Numbered from the stretch's first letter, positions 7,746-16,021 are shown. The stretch: 64,000 nt of DNA from an uncultured Lacinutrix sp. (GCF_947500325.1 NZ_CANMRQ010000002.1:310001-374000), one strand, 5' to 3'. Notes: generated by a model not told the origin, from the sequence alone. Numbers and translations: made by a program.

Positions 7746-8384
7746 TTATAAAATTAAAAGATCCTTATTTAGATTGGCCCAAAGCATAAGTGCATTATGT
7801 GATTTTTGAAGTTTTAGTTTTTTTACAATATTACTTCTATGTTTTTCTATGGTTCTTATAGAACTTTGTAATGATTCTGAAATATCATGATTGGTTTTAT
7901 TCTCAGAAAGTAATTGTACAACTTTAAGCTCTGTTTTTGTTAATAGTTCTGTGATATGAGATTTTGAATATTTTAGTTTAGAATTAAGGTATGATGCTAT
8001 TTCTTCACTAAAATACGGTTCTCCTATTTTAACGTGTTCAATACAGTTTTCAATTTCTTCTATAGCAAACTCTTTTAATATATAGCCATAGACATTAAAT
8101 TCTTTTGCTTTGTCAAACAGCTCTTCTTCATTATCGAAGGTAATAAGAATAACTTTTGTATCAATATCATATGTTTTGCAGGCTTCTGCTATATCGAGGC
8201 CTGTCATATATGGCATTCTAATATCTAGAATTGCAATATCAGGTTTGTGTTTTACAATAAGTGCGTATGCAGCTCTTCCATCTTCTGCTTTGCCTACAAT
8301 ATTGTAGCCTTTAGAAGCTATAAAGTCGCTAAGACCTCTAAGCATTAATGGATGGTCATCTGCTATGACAATAGTACTATTCAT
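7746..8384 (-). CDS. LuxR/NarL-family response regulator
   Basis: A 212-residue two-domain regulator. The receiver domain (1-120) has the acidic pair D9/D10, phospho-acceptor D54 in AILDIRMP, T82 and K104, all intact. The C-terminal LuxR-type helix-turn-helix spans about 145-205, with LTKTELKVVQLLSENKTNHD and SSIRTIEKHRSNI. It is the last gene of a minus-strand run PKD protein - TPR-CHAT - aspartic protease - regulator, 46 bases after the protease gene. No histidine kinase is in the window, so the phosphodonor is unknown; a distant kinase or a non-phosphorylation route are both possible. The palindromic TACGTAGAACTACGTA elements downstream could be binding sites or only terminators. Confidence 0.95.
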   Translation of the reverse strand: MNSTIVIADDHPLMLRGLSDFIASKGYNIVGKAEDGRAAYALIVKHKPDIAILDIRMPYMTGLDIAEACKTYDIDTKVILITFDNEEELFDKAKEFNVYGYILKEFAIEEIENCIEHVKIGEPYFSEEIASYLNSKLKYSKSHITELLTKTELKVVQLLSENKTNHDISESLQSSIRTIEKHRSNIVKKLKLQKSHNALMLWANLNKDLLIL

Positions 8385-8430
8385 TTACGAGGGAGAATTA
8401 TAATGAAATATAAAGTTATAAAATTTAATG

Positions 8431-8877
8431 TTATATAGGTTTTAAATACAGGTATTTCTTATTATAATCAATAATAGCTTTTCCTTTTTTTAGAATATCT
8501 GCTCCAATAATGCCATTAACTGGTTGTGCATTGTGCATTGTTAGTGCTGTATTTACATGAATTAAATCGAAAAGAACTAGAGTGGTTCTGTTTTTTTTCC
8601 ATTTACCAATTTTTATAGTATTGTTAGATGCTGTTTGTGTGGCCATGTTTGTTGCGCCAGCACCTGCAGCTTTAATATCAGAATCTTTTACATTAAGATT
8701 AAATAACTTAGCATCATCAAGACCTACACAGCTGCTTGAAGCGCCAGTGTCTAGAATAAACAAACCCTTTACACCATTTATATTCGCTTTTATTTCAAAA
8801 TGATTAGTCTTAGTTAGTTTTAATTTAATCTTTTTGAAATTCTTTTTAAGAAGAAACTCTTGTAGTTCGTTTTCCAT
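8431..8877 (-). CDS. Retropepsin-like aspartic protease (clan AA), 148 aa
   Basis: A small protein with the hallmark FILDTGASSS at residues 40-49 (catalytic D43), and a downstream NGIIGADIL that matches the hydrophobic-G motif of single-domain retropepsins. Such proteins act as homodimers, each chain giving one aspartate. There is no signal peptide, so it should be cytoplasmic. No other Met precedes the DTG motif, so the ATG at 8877 is the start; it lies 32 bases inside the end of the CHAT gene, suggesting translational coupling. The substrate is unknown; candidates are its neighbours in the cluster. Annotated relatives in Bacteroidota are usually named only as aspartyl protease family proteins. 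Confidence 0.88.
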   Translation of the reverse strand: MENELQEFLLKKNFKKIKLKLTKTNHFEIKANINGVKGLFILDTGASSSCVGLDDAKLFNLNVKDSDIKAAGAGATNMATQTASNNTIKIGKWKKNRTTLVLFDLIHVNTALTMHNAQPVNGIIGADILKKGKAIIDYNKKYLYLKPI

Positions 8878-11443
8878 TTATTATTTTAAATAACCTTGGT
8901 AAAAGTAAGGTAATTAAAACTGAAATTATAATGATAAAGATATATGGATAAGATATAGATTCTTTTTTATCAAAATCTCCATAAAATACAAAGGCACTCC
9001 AATAATAAGGCGATTTCTTTGTGTTCTGTATTGTTTTACTTTTTAAATAAGCGATTTTTGAATTTTGGTTTGCAAAAACAGCGGATTTAGTTTTGCTATA
9101 CTCTTTATAAAAAGAAGTCATAATTTGCGATGTTGACAAATCACTAATTTGCCATAGTGAGAATAAAATGTTTTTAGCACCAGAATATTGAAAACCTCTA
9201 GCTAAACTCATAACGCCTTCACCTTTTTGTAATGAACCAATACCTGTTTCGCAAGCACTTAAAACAACTAAATCTGGACTTAAATCTAGATCATATAGCT
9301 CATTTACGTATAGTGTTTTGTCAATAAATTCAATATTAGCAGGTGTAATAAAATCACCACTACTAGCATGAGTAGATAAATGCAAGATATCATACTTTTT
9401 TGCCTTTTCTATAAAAGCTCCTTTTGTTGCATACTCTTCGAGTAATAAATTAGTTTTAATTTCTTTTTCAATGCTTCTCGCTTCATTTAAAGAGAAGTTT
9501 AAAGTTGTAGATGTATTATTAAATATAGGAAAAACACCTAGCAATTCTTGTGACTTGGAATGCGTTTTTGTTTGTAAATACAAATTAACACTACTATTAA
9601 AAGCAAGTGTGTGTTGTTTGACCATAAATGGCATTTTAGAAAAAGCATTACTATTTGTTTTAGAGGTTAACAATGCATCAAAAGGTATAAAATTTAAAAA
9701 TCCATCTGGAATAATAATAAGGTTGTTTTTATCTTTAAGAGATTGGAGTTTTAGTGTTTGAAATAAACTAAAAGCGTCTGTTGTGAATTTTGAAATATTA
9801 TTATTAATTACTGCAGAATTATCAAAATAATCTATGAATCTTGAAATAGAATTTTGTGTTTTTGGTGTTAATGGAATTTTATTAAATTCTGTAGCGTTTT
9901 CAGAAATTATAATTTGATAGATTGCTTTTTTTCCATAAAAAAACACTATTAATGTTGAATGGTCTTCTTTTAATTGTGCATTTAATTTAATAATATTTAA
10001 CGAGTTGTTAATACTATTTGGGTATTTAATTTCAATTTTGTTTGCTAATTTTTTTAATTCAATATTAATAGTAGATAATTCATTTCGAATGTCTAATTTT
10101 TGTTTATTGTTAGAATTGTAAGGCGTTTTAATAAGTCTATTTGTTAGTTTTTCTTGTTTTTTAATAAGTGTTTCTTGTTGTATTAATAGGCTGTCTTTTG
10201 GATTCAATTTTAATAATTCTTTTTTGCTAATAATATCTTTTAATACATATGCCTTATAGCGTTCAGCTATTTTCAAAGCATCAATAGTGTATTTAGAACT
10301 ATCACTAGTATTTTGAAGTGAGTAAAGTAGTTTTAAGCATTTTTCACTTCTATTTCTTTTTTCGTTTAATAAAATTAATTTACTCTCTTGAGAAGTTGTG
10401 TTTTTAGCTAATAAATCACTTACATAAAAACTCAAGTTATAATATAATAAAGCGTCTTTTGGATTGGTTTGTAATACAGCAAACAAATCAAAAATTCCTA
10501 TAAATGCATTCTCAGGATATAAGCTAGTTTTTTTTAGAGTTGTATTTGAATTGTAATCTGGAATTAGAGTTTTTAAAGCAGTCTTTAGAATTTTAATAGC
10601 TTTAACTGGTTCATTTAGTAAATAATAAAGTTGCGCTTCTTCTAAACAAAGTTTGGCTAATAAGCTAGCAGAAGAAAATTTATTTTTCTTTAAGTTTTTT
10701 AGGCTTTTAAAAGCTTTTAAAGCTAAAGGGTAATCCTTTTTTTGCATAGCCAATTGATAGGATAATTCTTTAGCTTCAATAGAATTAATCCGATTTGGAC
10801 CAACTATAACTTTGTCTATAATAGTTATTTTTTGATTTAAACGCACTTGACTACTGTGCTTTAGGTGTTTTAACCTGTTTTTTTGCTGATTACTAAGTTC
10901 CTGTATCTTTAATCCATAATTTGCAATATCAATAGATTGTTGGTGTCTTCCAATGGTTTGGTATAATCTAGATAAATTAATAGCACCAGAAGCGCGTTGT
11001 CTGTTATTATTCGTTTTTTCTGCTAAAGAGATATAGTTTTTTGTAATATTTTCTGCACTAGTATAATCACCAACTCTATTATAAAGTATACCTAATGGTT
11101 TCATGCAGTTTTCTATAATATCGTAATCATAAGTTGAGGCAATTTTCTTTTTTTTGTATAGCAACCAAGCTTTTTCATAAGTAGCTATTGCGGCATTGTT
11201 TTTATTTTGTTGATTAAGAAAATATGCTTTATTAACTAGAAGGTGAATAAAAGCCATGTGTTCATCAATAGTTGATAATTTGTTTTCAAAAACTGAAATG
11301 TTTTTATTTAAATTATCTAATGACTCAAGTGTTTTTTTAGTATTAAAAGCATCAGTTGCATCATAAATATCATTCTCCAAATTTTGAGCGTTAATACAAT
11401 GGAAACTCAATAAGAATAAAATAATAAAACTAATATTTTTCAT
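8846..11443 (-). CDS. Exported TPR-CHAT protein (caspase-like protease candidate)
   Basis: An 865-residue protein. A signal peptide opens it (MKNISFIILFLLSFHCINAQ, cleavage after Q20). Helical TPR-like repeats span about 40-400, a charged coiled-coil-like part about 420-500, and a CHAT domain about 560-825. One membrane helix (YIFIIIISVLITLLL, about 834-848) and a short basic tail end the protein. The CHAT His-Cys dyad is intact: H692 in LHLSTHA and C731 in LSACETGIG, followed by GEGVMSLARGFQYSGAK and FSLWQISD as in CHAT/caspase-fold proteases. The ATG at 11443 was chosen because it begins the signal peptide; a longer frame to 11518 would overlap the upstream gene. The topology puts the TPR and CHAT parts in the periplasm. 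It is the second gene of the PKD-CHAT-protease-regulator run. Confidence 0.93.
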   Translation of the reverse strand: MKNISFIILFLLSFHCINAQNLENDIYDATDAFNTKKTLESLDNLNKNISVFENKLSTIDEHMAFIHLLVNKAYFLNQQNKNNAAIATYEKAWLLYKKKKIASTYDYDIIENCMKPLGILYNRVGDYTSAENITKNYISLAEKTNNNRQRASGAINLSRLYQTIGRHQQSIDIANYGLKIQELSNQQKNRLKHLKHSSQVRLNQKITIIDKVIVGPNRINSIEAKELSYQLAMQKKDYPLALKAFKSLKNLKKNKFSSASLLAKLCLEEAQLYYLLNEPVKAIKILKTALKTLIPDYNSNTTLKKTSLYPENAFIGIFDLFAVLQTNPKDALLYYNLSFYVSDLLAKNTTSQESKLILLNEKRNRSEKCLKLLYSLQNTSDSSKYTIDALKIAERYKAYVLKDIISKKELLKLNPKDSLLIQQETLIKKQEKLTNRLIKTPYNSNNKQKLDIRNELSTINIELKKLANKIEIKYPNSINNSLNIIKLNAQLKEDHSTLIVFFYGKKAIYQIIISENATEFNKIPLTPKTQNSISRFIDYFDNSAVINNNISKFTTDAFSLFQTLKLQSLKDKNNLIIIPDGFLNFIPFDALLTSKTNSNAFSKMPFMVKQHTLAFNSSVNLYLQTKTHSKSQELLGVFPIFNNTSTTLNFSLNEARSIEKEIKTNLLLEEYATKGAFIEKAKKYDILHLSTHASSGDFITPANIEFIDKTLYVNELYDLDLSPDLVVLSACETGIGSLQKGEGVMSLARGFQYSGAKNILFSLWQISDLSTSQIMTSFYKEYSKTKSAVFANQNSKIAYLKSKTIQNTKKSPYYWSAFVFYGDFDKKESISYPYIFIIIISVLITLLLPRLFKIINGKRTTRVSS

Positions 11444-11505
11444 AAAACAAGAATTATCAATTAACCTTTTATATGTAAAGATAAATTGCCATAATAAGCT
11501 TCGTT

Positions 11506-13458
11506 TTAAAATTTCCAAATAGCATAGAGTTGTAAGTAATTAAAGTTGTCTTTAAAATTAATAACATAACGAGCACCAAGACTTGGGCCAATACGAACAA
11601 AACCAGCTGTAGCTTCTACTAAAAATCCAGTTCTAAAATTGGTGAAGGAATTACTAGATTCACTTCTATTTTCGTTACTATTAATTAAAGCTCCTGGCAA
11701 CATGTTTATATTTTCAAACTGTTCTACTTTTATAGTTCGTTGTTCTTTTTCACTTAATGATAGCATGCCTTGTAAACCAGCGCCAAGTCCAATGTAGTTA
11801 TTAATGTTATATCTCACTAAGACTGGTATTTCCCAATCTACATTATTATACGTATTTGTAATTATTGTTCTTTGGTATAAATTCCCTGTTGGCGTATTTA
11901 TGAAACCTTCTGTTGTTAATGTATTTCCGGAGTATTGATGAAAGCTATTAAGTAATTCTACTTGCCAATACCATCGATACGATTTGTAAGGAGATAAAGT
12001 AGCTCCAACAAAATAACTTTTAGAATCTTCTAAGTCGCTAAAAGAGTTATATCCAGTTTTTACACCTACAGAAAGTCCAGGTAAAAAACGAGTCGTTGAA
12101 TAATTAGTAATAATAGGGTCGTTTTTATCGAAAATAATGGCTGTTTGTGATTTTGTTTTTTGTTTATGAAAATCTTTACCAAACTTTAGGCTGTACTTTA
12201 CAAAACCTTTAGTAGAATCATAATCCTTTACATTTTTTTGCTCGCTTCCTGGCAGGTAAATGTTTTTGAAAGTAAAAATGGCTTGTTTATTCGTGAATGT
12301 AGTATCTAAACAACTGTACTGGACTTCTCTTTTTGGGCAGATTTTAACTTTTGGATACATATCATCAACACGAATAGTCGATTTGTCAAACATATCTGGA
12401 ATATCTGTTTCTAGACGTATAGTTCTTGCGGGTCCTTCTCCATTATTTTGAAATTTAATTTTAAATTTTGGGCGTTTAAAGCGAACAAGTCTATAATTTA
12501 AAAATGTAGAATTTGAAGACATTTTATTTGGATCATGAGAGGTTACAATTTCCATTTCCATATCTTTTACCTTATGTGTGGTGTAGTTTTCGTCTGGTAT
12601 ATATACACTTCTTACCGAAATAATGGCGCTAGTATCTTTTAGCATTTCGGGTGTTGTTTCTAAAGTGTAAAAAACATTACGCTCTTCATTTGGTTTCATG
12701 TTTTTGAATTTTAAGATACTAGACTTTTTATAGTTGCTTTTGGCTTCTGCTAAAGTGAGTTCTATGTTTTCTTTTTCTGTTGAATCTTGAAAACGTGTTC
12801 TTAAAATATTTACATTGTTGTCTGATGAAGCATAAAAACGAGCGTAGTCATTTACGTTTTGATTATAAACAAATTCATTACCTATTTTGGTTTCGCCATT
12901 ATATGTTCTAGTGTCTGCTAGTTCAAAATTATCGGCCTTATATTTTTGTTCATTGTAAAATAAATATAGAGAACCATTTGTAGCATAGTCTTTTATATTT
13001 TTATAACTCAACACAATAACAATTTCTTCTTCAGGTATTGGTTCTCTGTTACGAATTAATGATAAATCTTCAAGCATAGATGTTTCGTTACTCGCGGTTT
13101 CATCTGCTTGGCTAATTTTAATTTTTTTAGGTCTAGATGTTGGAGGTTTTCCGGTGTCATAAACATTAGTAGCCCAGTGTTTTACTTCATATTCGCCTTC
13201 TTTTTTGTAGGTTTTGTTGGGCGCTTCTTCCTTACTATAATCTCCATCGCCAAATTCCCAAAAATGATTATAAAATGCTTTAGGAGCACCTGCAATTTGA
13301 TTTAATGGCGGCGTTTTAGGAGTGAAGTTTACTTGAGTTCCATTTATGTTATATTCTATAGTAGCAGTTCGTCGTAATGTATCATTAACCTGAGTTTCTT
13401 GAGAAAACCCAATACAAACAAATACAGAAAAAAGGAGTGATAAAAAATGTGTTTTCAT
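11506..13458 (-). CDS. PKD-domain outer-membrane protein with C-terminal beta-barrel
   Basis: A 650-residue protein with a signal peptide (MKTHFLSLLFSVFVCIGFSQ). A PKD fold lies at about 30-117 (FWEFGDGDYSKEEAPNKTYKKEGEYEVKHW is its core, with the WEFGDG signature). A long beta-rich middle contains the flavobacterial SHDPNKM motif before a DUF11-like segment (about 300-440). The last ~190 residues look like a beta-barrel (GLSVGVKTGYNSF... WQVELLNSFHQY... IGPSLGARYVINF) ending in the terminal Phe of YAIWKF. It probably displays the PKD part across or below the outer membrane. First gene of the run leading to the TPR-CHAT gene (62-base gap), so it may be the envelope sensor or a structural partner of that system. 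Confidence 0.85.
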   Translation of the reverse strand: MKTHFLSLLFSVFVCIGFSQETQVNDTLRRTATIEYNINGTQVNFTPKTPPLNQIAGAPKAFYNHFWEFGDGDYSKEEAPNKTYKKEGEYEVKHWATNVYDTGKPPTSRPKKIKISQADETASNETSMLEDLSLIRNREPIPEEEIVIVLSYKNIKDYATNGSLYLFYNEQKYKADNFELADTRTYNGETKIGNEFVYNQNVNDYARFYASSDNNVNILRTRFQDSTEKENIELTLAEAKSNYKKSSILKFKNMKPNEERNVFYTLETTPEMLKDTSAIISVRSVYIPDENYTTHKVKDMEMEIVTSHDPNKMSSNSTFLNYRLVRFKRPKFKIKFQNNGEGPARTIRLETDIPDMFDKSTIRVDDMYPKVKICPKREVQYSCLDTTFTNKQAIFTFKNIYLPGSEQKNVKDYDSTKGFVKYSLKFGKDFHKQKTKSQTAIIFDKNDPIITNYSTTRFLPGLSVGVKTGYNSFSDLEDSKSYFVGATLSPYKSYRWYWQVELLNSFHQYSGNTLTTEGFINTPTGNLYQRTIITNTYNNVDWEIPVLVRYNINNYIGLGAGLQGMLSLSEKEQRTIKVEQFENINMLPGALINSNENRSESSNSFTNFRTGFLVEATAGFVRIGPSLGARYVINFKDNFNYLQLYAIWKF

Positions 13459-13563
13459 AATAGCGATGGTTAATAACTTTTAAATATACAAAACGGAATG
13501 TTTTAATACAGAGGTTTTTTAGTCTTTAGCTAAAGTAATTTAATAGTTTTTGTCTTTTTTATT

Positions 13564-13665
13564 TTAATTGTTTCCAATTAATAAAGTTGTAAATAAACAT
13601 GTTAGTGTAAATAATACTAATGTCATTAAGAGGTATTTAAAAAATGTTTTTAAAGCTTTATTCAT
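13564..13665 (-). CDS. Possible membrane micropeptide, 33 aa
   Basis: A minus-strand frame starting MNKALKTFFKYLLMTLVLF and ending LLIGNN. It has a basic head and one hydrophobic helix. It fills the gap between the lipoprotein gene and the PKD gene on the same strand. No ribosome-binding site is visible, as usual in this group. It could be a membrane-active or regulatory peptide, or chance. Confidence 0.35.
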   Translation of the reverse strand: MNKALKTFFKYLLMTLVLFTLTCLFTTLLIGNN

Positions 13666-13689
13666 GACATCTTTGTTCTATAGTTTTTT

Positions 13690-13720
13690 AAAGGCCAGAT
13701 AAAATTAATCTCTGGCCTTT
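13690..13720 (-). terminator. Hairpin downstream of the lipoprotein gene
   Basis: AAAGGCCAGA (13690-13699) and TCTGGCCTTT (13711-13720) form a perfect 10-bp stem with an 11-base loop, starting 23 bases after the lipoprotein stop codon. The T-run on the minus strand is short (TTTAAAAAAC), so termination may be partial. Confidence 0.65.
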
Positions 13721-13742
13721 TACGCTAAGTAGGAATTTATAA

Positions 13743-14765
13743 TTATGGTAGCGCATTAATTATATTTATAAATTCAGCTTCAGTAGCAAGTGCTGTTTCA
13801 CTAAAGTTAAAAGTTATAATGTCGTCTGCTACAATTGTAACAGCTTTCACAGCATATCTCCATATGCCATTATCTTCGGTTGCAAAAATTACATGGCATT
13901 CTAAACCAATAGGTATTTGTCCATAATGTTCACTAAATAGGTTTAACGTGCCATCATAAGTGTCTAAAGAAGCCAATCCGCTATCCTCACCATCATACGA
14001 TAAATAAATAGCACTATTTGTAAAGTTATAGCCAACTGGAGCTTGTGCTTTAATTAAAGTTTTTGGTCTTGGATCATTATAAAAACGATCAATATTAGAC
14101 CATCCAAATTGTCCTAAGAAAGCATAGTATTCTCCACCTTCTACAAATACACCACCTTGGCCAGTTGCATCATCTACTTCGTTCCAAGTTAAATTATCTT
14201 GAGTGTCAATATTGCCTTCCCAAAGTATCATTGCTGGATCTGCTCCACCAGTTAAATTGTTTGGTACAACTAACTGTAGACCACAGTTTGTGTTTAAAGG
14301 AATTCCGTTTTGTGTAGCTTCAACAAAAAATTCACCACCAGAAATTAACAAGGCTTTATCTCCATTTGGCATTGTTCCCATAGTTGGCTTATTAGTAGTA
14401 AGCATATTTCCCTTTTCAAATAACTCTACATATTCTAAATCTATAGTGCCAGTAACTGGGTTCCCATTTAATGTTAAGCAATTGGTGTTAATATTTATTT
14501 GAACACCATTACTAGATGTTAGTGTAATGTTTCCATCATTTCCATCAAACTGAAATGTTTGTGTGTTATTTGTTAAAGCTTCATTTTTTATGTTGCTAAA
14601 AGTTTGCGATGTTGGTACGTAACTATCGTTTTCATTAGTATCACTATCGTCTGATGTTTCACAGCTAGTGAATAAAGTTAATGTCAATAGTAATAGTCCA
14701 AAAAATGTTTTTAAATTTCTATTTATAAGATTCTTATCGTTTAATTCTTTCTTTGAATAGTTCAT
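13743..14765 (-). CDS. Surface lipoprotein of unknown function
   Basis: A 340-residue protein. A long charged N-terminus (about 20 residues) precedes a hydrophobic stretch and a lipobox-like LFTSC with the lipidated cysteine at C35. The mature start ETSDDSDTNEND is acidic, as in the lipoprotein export signals that send Bacteroidota lipoproteins to the cell surface. The rest is beta-rich with Asn/Thr/Gly-rich stretches and no motif I recognise (TSSNGVQININTN, GGEFFVEATQNG, LGQFGWSNIDRF). Its promoter region carries GGTAACAAT-N16-TATAAAGTT, shared with the neighbouring small secreted-protein gene, so both may be controlled by the ECF sigma factor at 15435-16016. Confidence 0.85.
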   Translation of the reverse strand: MNYSKKELNDKNLINRNLKTFFGLLLLTLTLFTSCETSDDSDTNENDSYVPTSQTFSNIKNEALTNNTQTFQFDGNDGNITLTSSNGVQININTNCLTLNGNPVTGTIDLEYVELFEKGNMLTTNKPTMGTMPNGDKALLISGGEFFVEATQNGIPLNTNCGLQLVVPNNLTGGADPAMILWEGNIDTQDNLTWNEVDDATGQGGVFVEGGEYYAFLGQFGWSNIDRFYNDPRPKTLIKAQAPVGYNFTNSAIYLSYDGEDSGLASLDTYDGTLNLFSEHYGQIPIGLECHVIFATEDNGIWRYAVKAVTIVADDIITFNFSETALATEAEFINIINALP

Positions 14766-14790
14766 GGTTTCTAATATTTTATTGTTTTGT

Positions 14791-14824
14791 AACTTTATAC
14801 AAACAAGGCAACGCTATTGTTACC
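14791..14824 (-). promoter_or_regulatory. Candidate ECF sigma promoter of the lipoprotein gene
   Basis: On the minus strand GGTAACAAT (14816-14824) is followed after exactly 16 bases by TATAAAGTT (14791-14799), about 25 bases before the ATG. The same two boxes with the same spacing lie upstream of the gene at 14841-15284. An imperfect hairpin (ACAAGGCAAC/GTTACCTTGT) overlaps it. Confidence 0.6.
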
Positions 14825-14840
14825 TTGTTTAGTAATTATT

Positions 14841-15284
14841 TTATTTTCTGTCTCTGCTTTTTATAATTCTGTAAGAAGTAATATCTCCGCGAGTTATTAG
14901 GTTTATCATTCTTTTGGCATCAAATTCTGTTGAGGCGAAACCTTTAGCATAACCTTTAGCGCTTTTTGCTTCCCAGAAATAAACTCTACTAGATTTTAAT
15001 TGCATTTCACTTTTTAATACTAAATAATTAGTGATTTTTTGCTCTAAAACAATAGCGCCTTGTCCTACCATGTTAGTTCTTCTTTTTGCATCAAATAGTG
15101 AGGTGGCAGTTCCAGAATATTCTCCTGTTGTTGTTGTTACTGTCCAATCAAAAACTTCTATAATTTCATCTTTTGTAATATCTACACTATCTGTTGTAGT
15201 ATTTAAGTTCGTTTTTAAATTTGTAGCATTTACGTTAAGAAAACTTAATACTACTGCTGCGATAATTAAAATTGAATTTTTCAT
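14841..15284 (-). CDS. Secreted protein with two internal repeats, unknown function
   Basis: A 147-residue protein with an N-terminal signal peptide (MKNSILIIAAVVLSFLNVNA, cleavage after A20). The mature part consists of two related ~40-residue units, about 45-84 and 103-141. Each has an aromatic/Trp start, a Gly-Tyr/Ser-Gly stretch and the shared core FDAKR followed by N or IN, Gly and Ile (FDAKRRTNMVGQGAI and FDAKRMINLITRGDI). It is very likely a tandem duplication of a small alpha/beta unit. I know no named family. It lies upstream of the lipoprotein gene on the same strand and has its own copy of the shared bipartite promoter. Confidence 0.8.
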   Translation of the reverse strand: MKNSILIIAAVVLSFLNVNATNLKTNLNTTTDSVDITKDEIIEVFDWTVTTTTGEYSGTATSLFDAKRRTNMVGQGAIVLEQKITNYLVLKSEMQLKSSRVYFWEAKSAKGYAKGFASTEFDAKRMINLITRGDITSYRIIKSRDRK

Positions 15285-15372
15285 AATTTCTAAATGTTTA
15301 TTGTTTTTATGTTTGTTTAATTGTTTTGCCGTTTTGGCTTTTACAACCTTATATCAAAAGCATTTAGAAATT
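15285..15372. repeat. 12-bp inverted repeat in the divergent promoter region
   Basis: AATTTCTAAATG (15285-15296) and CATTTAGAAATT (15361-15372) are perfect reverse complements, 64 bases apart. The distal arm touches the -35-like box of the candidate ECF promoter, the proximal arm lies at the leader next to the ATG of the secreted-protein gene. Possible looping operator or leader RNA structure. Confidence 0.5.
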
Positions 15373-15378
15373 GTTACC
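15345..15378 (-). promoter_or_regulatory. Candidate ECF sigma promoter of the two-repeat protein gene
   Basis: On the minus strand GGTAACAAT (15370-15378), 16 bases, then TATAAGGTT (15345-15353). It matches the lipoprotein promoter in 17 of 18 box positions with identical spacing. Expected transcription start is near 15338, giving a leader of roughly 50 bases. Confidence 0.6.
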
Positions 15379-15434
15379 TCTTTTTTGTAAAGTTTTTTTA
15401 AATTCGTTGGGAACTAACCAATTAATAAGGGTTT

Positions 15435-16016
15435 ATGGGGGATAAAAAAATACATGAAGACCAAAAATATATTGATGGCTTATTAAAAAACAACTCATTT
15501 ATTATACAAACGATTTATGATAAGTTTGTGCCAAAGGTGGTTAATTATATAAAGCAGAATAGTGGAGATATAGCTCAAGCTCAAGATATCGTTCAAGAGA
15601 CTATTATTACTATATACAATCAAGCAAAAGAAAAGGGGTTAAAACTTACTTGTCCTTTTGATGCTTATTTTTTTTTACTATGTAAGCGTAAATGGTTAAA
15701 CGAATTAAAAAAGAATAATAAAAAAGAGGTAACAATTAATGAGGAGGTTTTATCTAAAGACGATGACGCGCAAGAACTCGCCTTTGAAACTTCATTATTT
15801 GGAGAAAAACAAGCTTTATTTAATGAGATGTTTTTAAAATTAGGTACAGCGTGTAAAGATTTAATAAAGGCAACTTTTAAAATAAAATCTATGGAAGAAG
15901 TAGCAGCTAGTTTGGGTTTAACATATGCTTATGCTCGTAAAAAAAAATCTTTATGCATTGGTCAATTAACAAAGTTGGTTCAAGAGTCGCCTAAATTTAA
16001 CCAACTTAACTATTAA
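15435..16016 (+). CDS. ECF-type RNA polymerase sigma factor
   Basis: A 193-residue sigma-70 family protein of ECF architecture. Region 2 lies at about 20-95, with the core-binding AQDIVQETIITIYNQ and the PFDAYFFLLCKRKWLNEL helix. Region 4 is at about 125-180, with a helix-turn-helix MEEVAASLGLTYAYARKKKS. There is no region 1 or 3. It is divergent from the two-repeat secreted-protein gene and sits 5 bases ahead of a membrane protein with anti-sigma features, the standard sigma/anti-sigma arrangement. Likely targets are the two GGTAACAAT promoters next door; this is inference from proximity and motif identity. Confidence 0.92.
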   Translation: MGDKKIHEDQKYIDGLLKNNSFIIQTIYDKFVPKVVNYIKQNSGDIAQAQDIVQETIITIYNQAKEKGLKLTCPFDAYFFLLCKRKWLNELKKNNKKEVTINEEVLSKDDDAQELAFETSLFGEKQALFNEMFLKLGTACKDLIKATFKIKSMEEVAASLGLTYAYARKKKSLCIGQLTKLVQESPKFNQLNY

Positions 16017-16021
16017 TTGTT

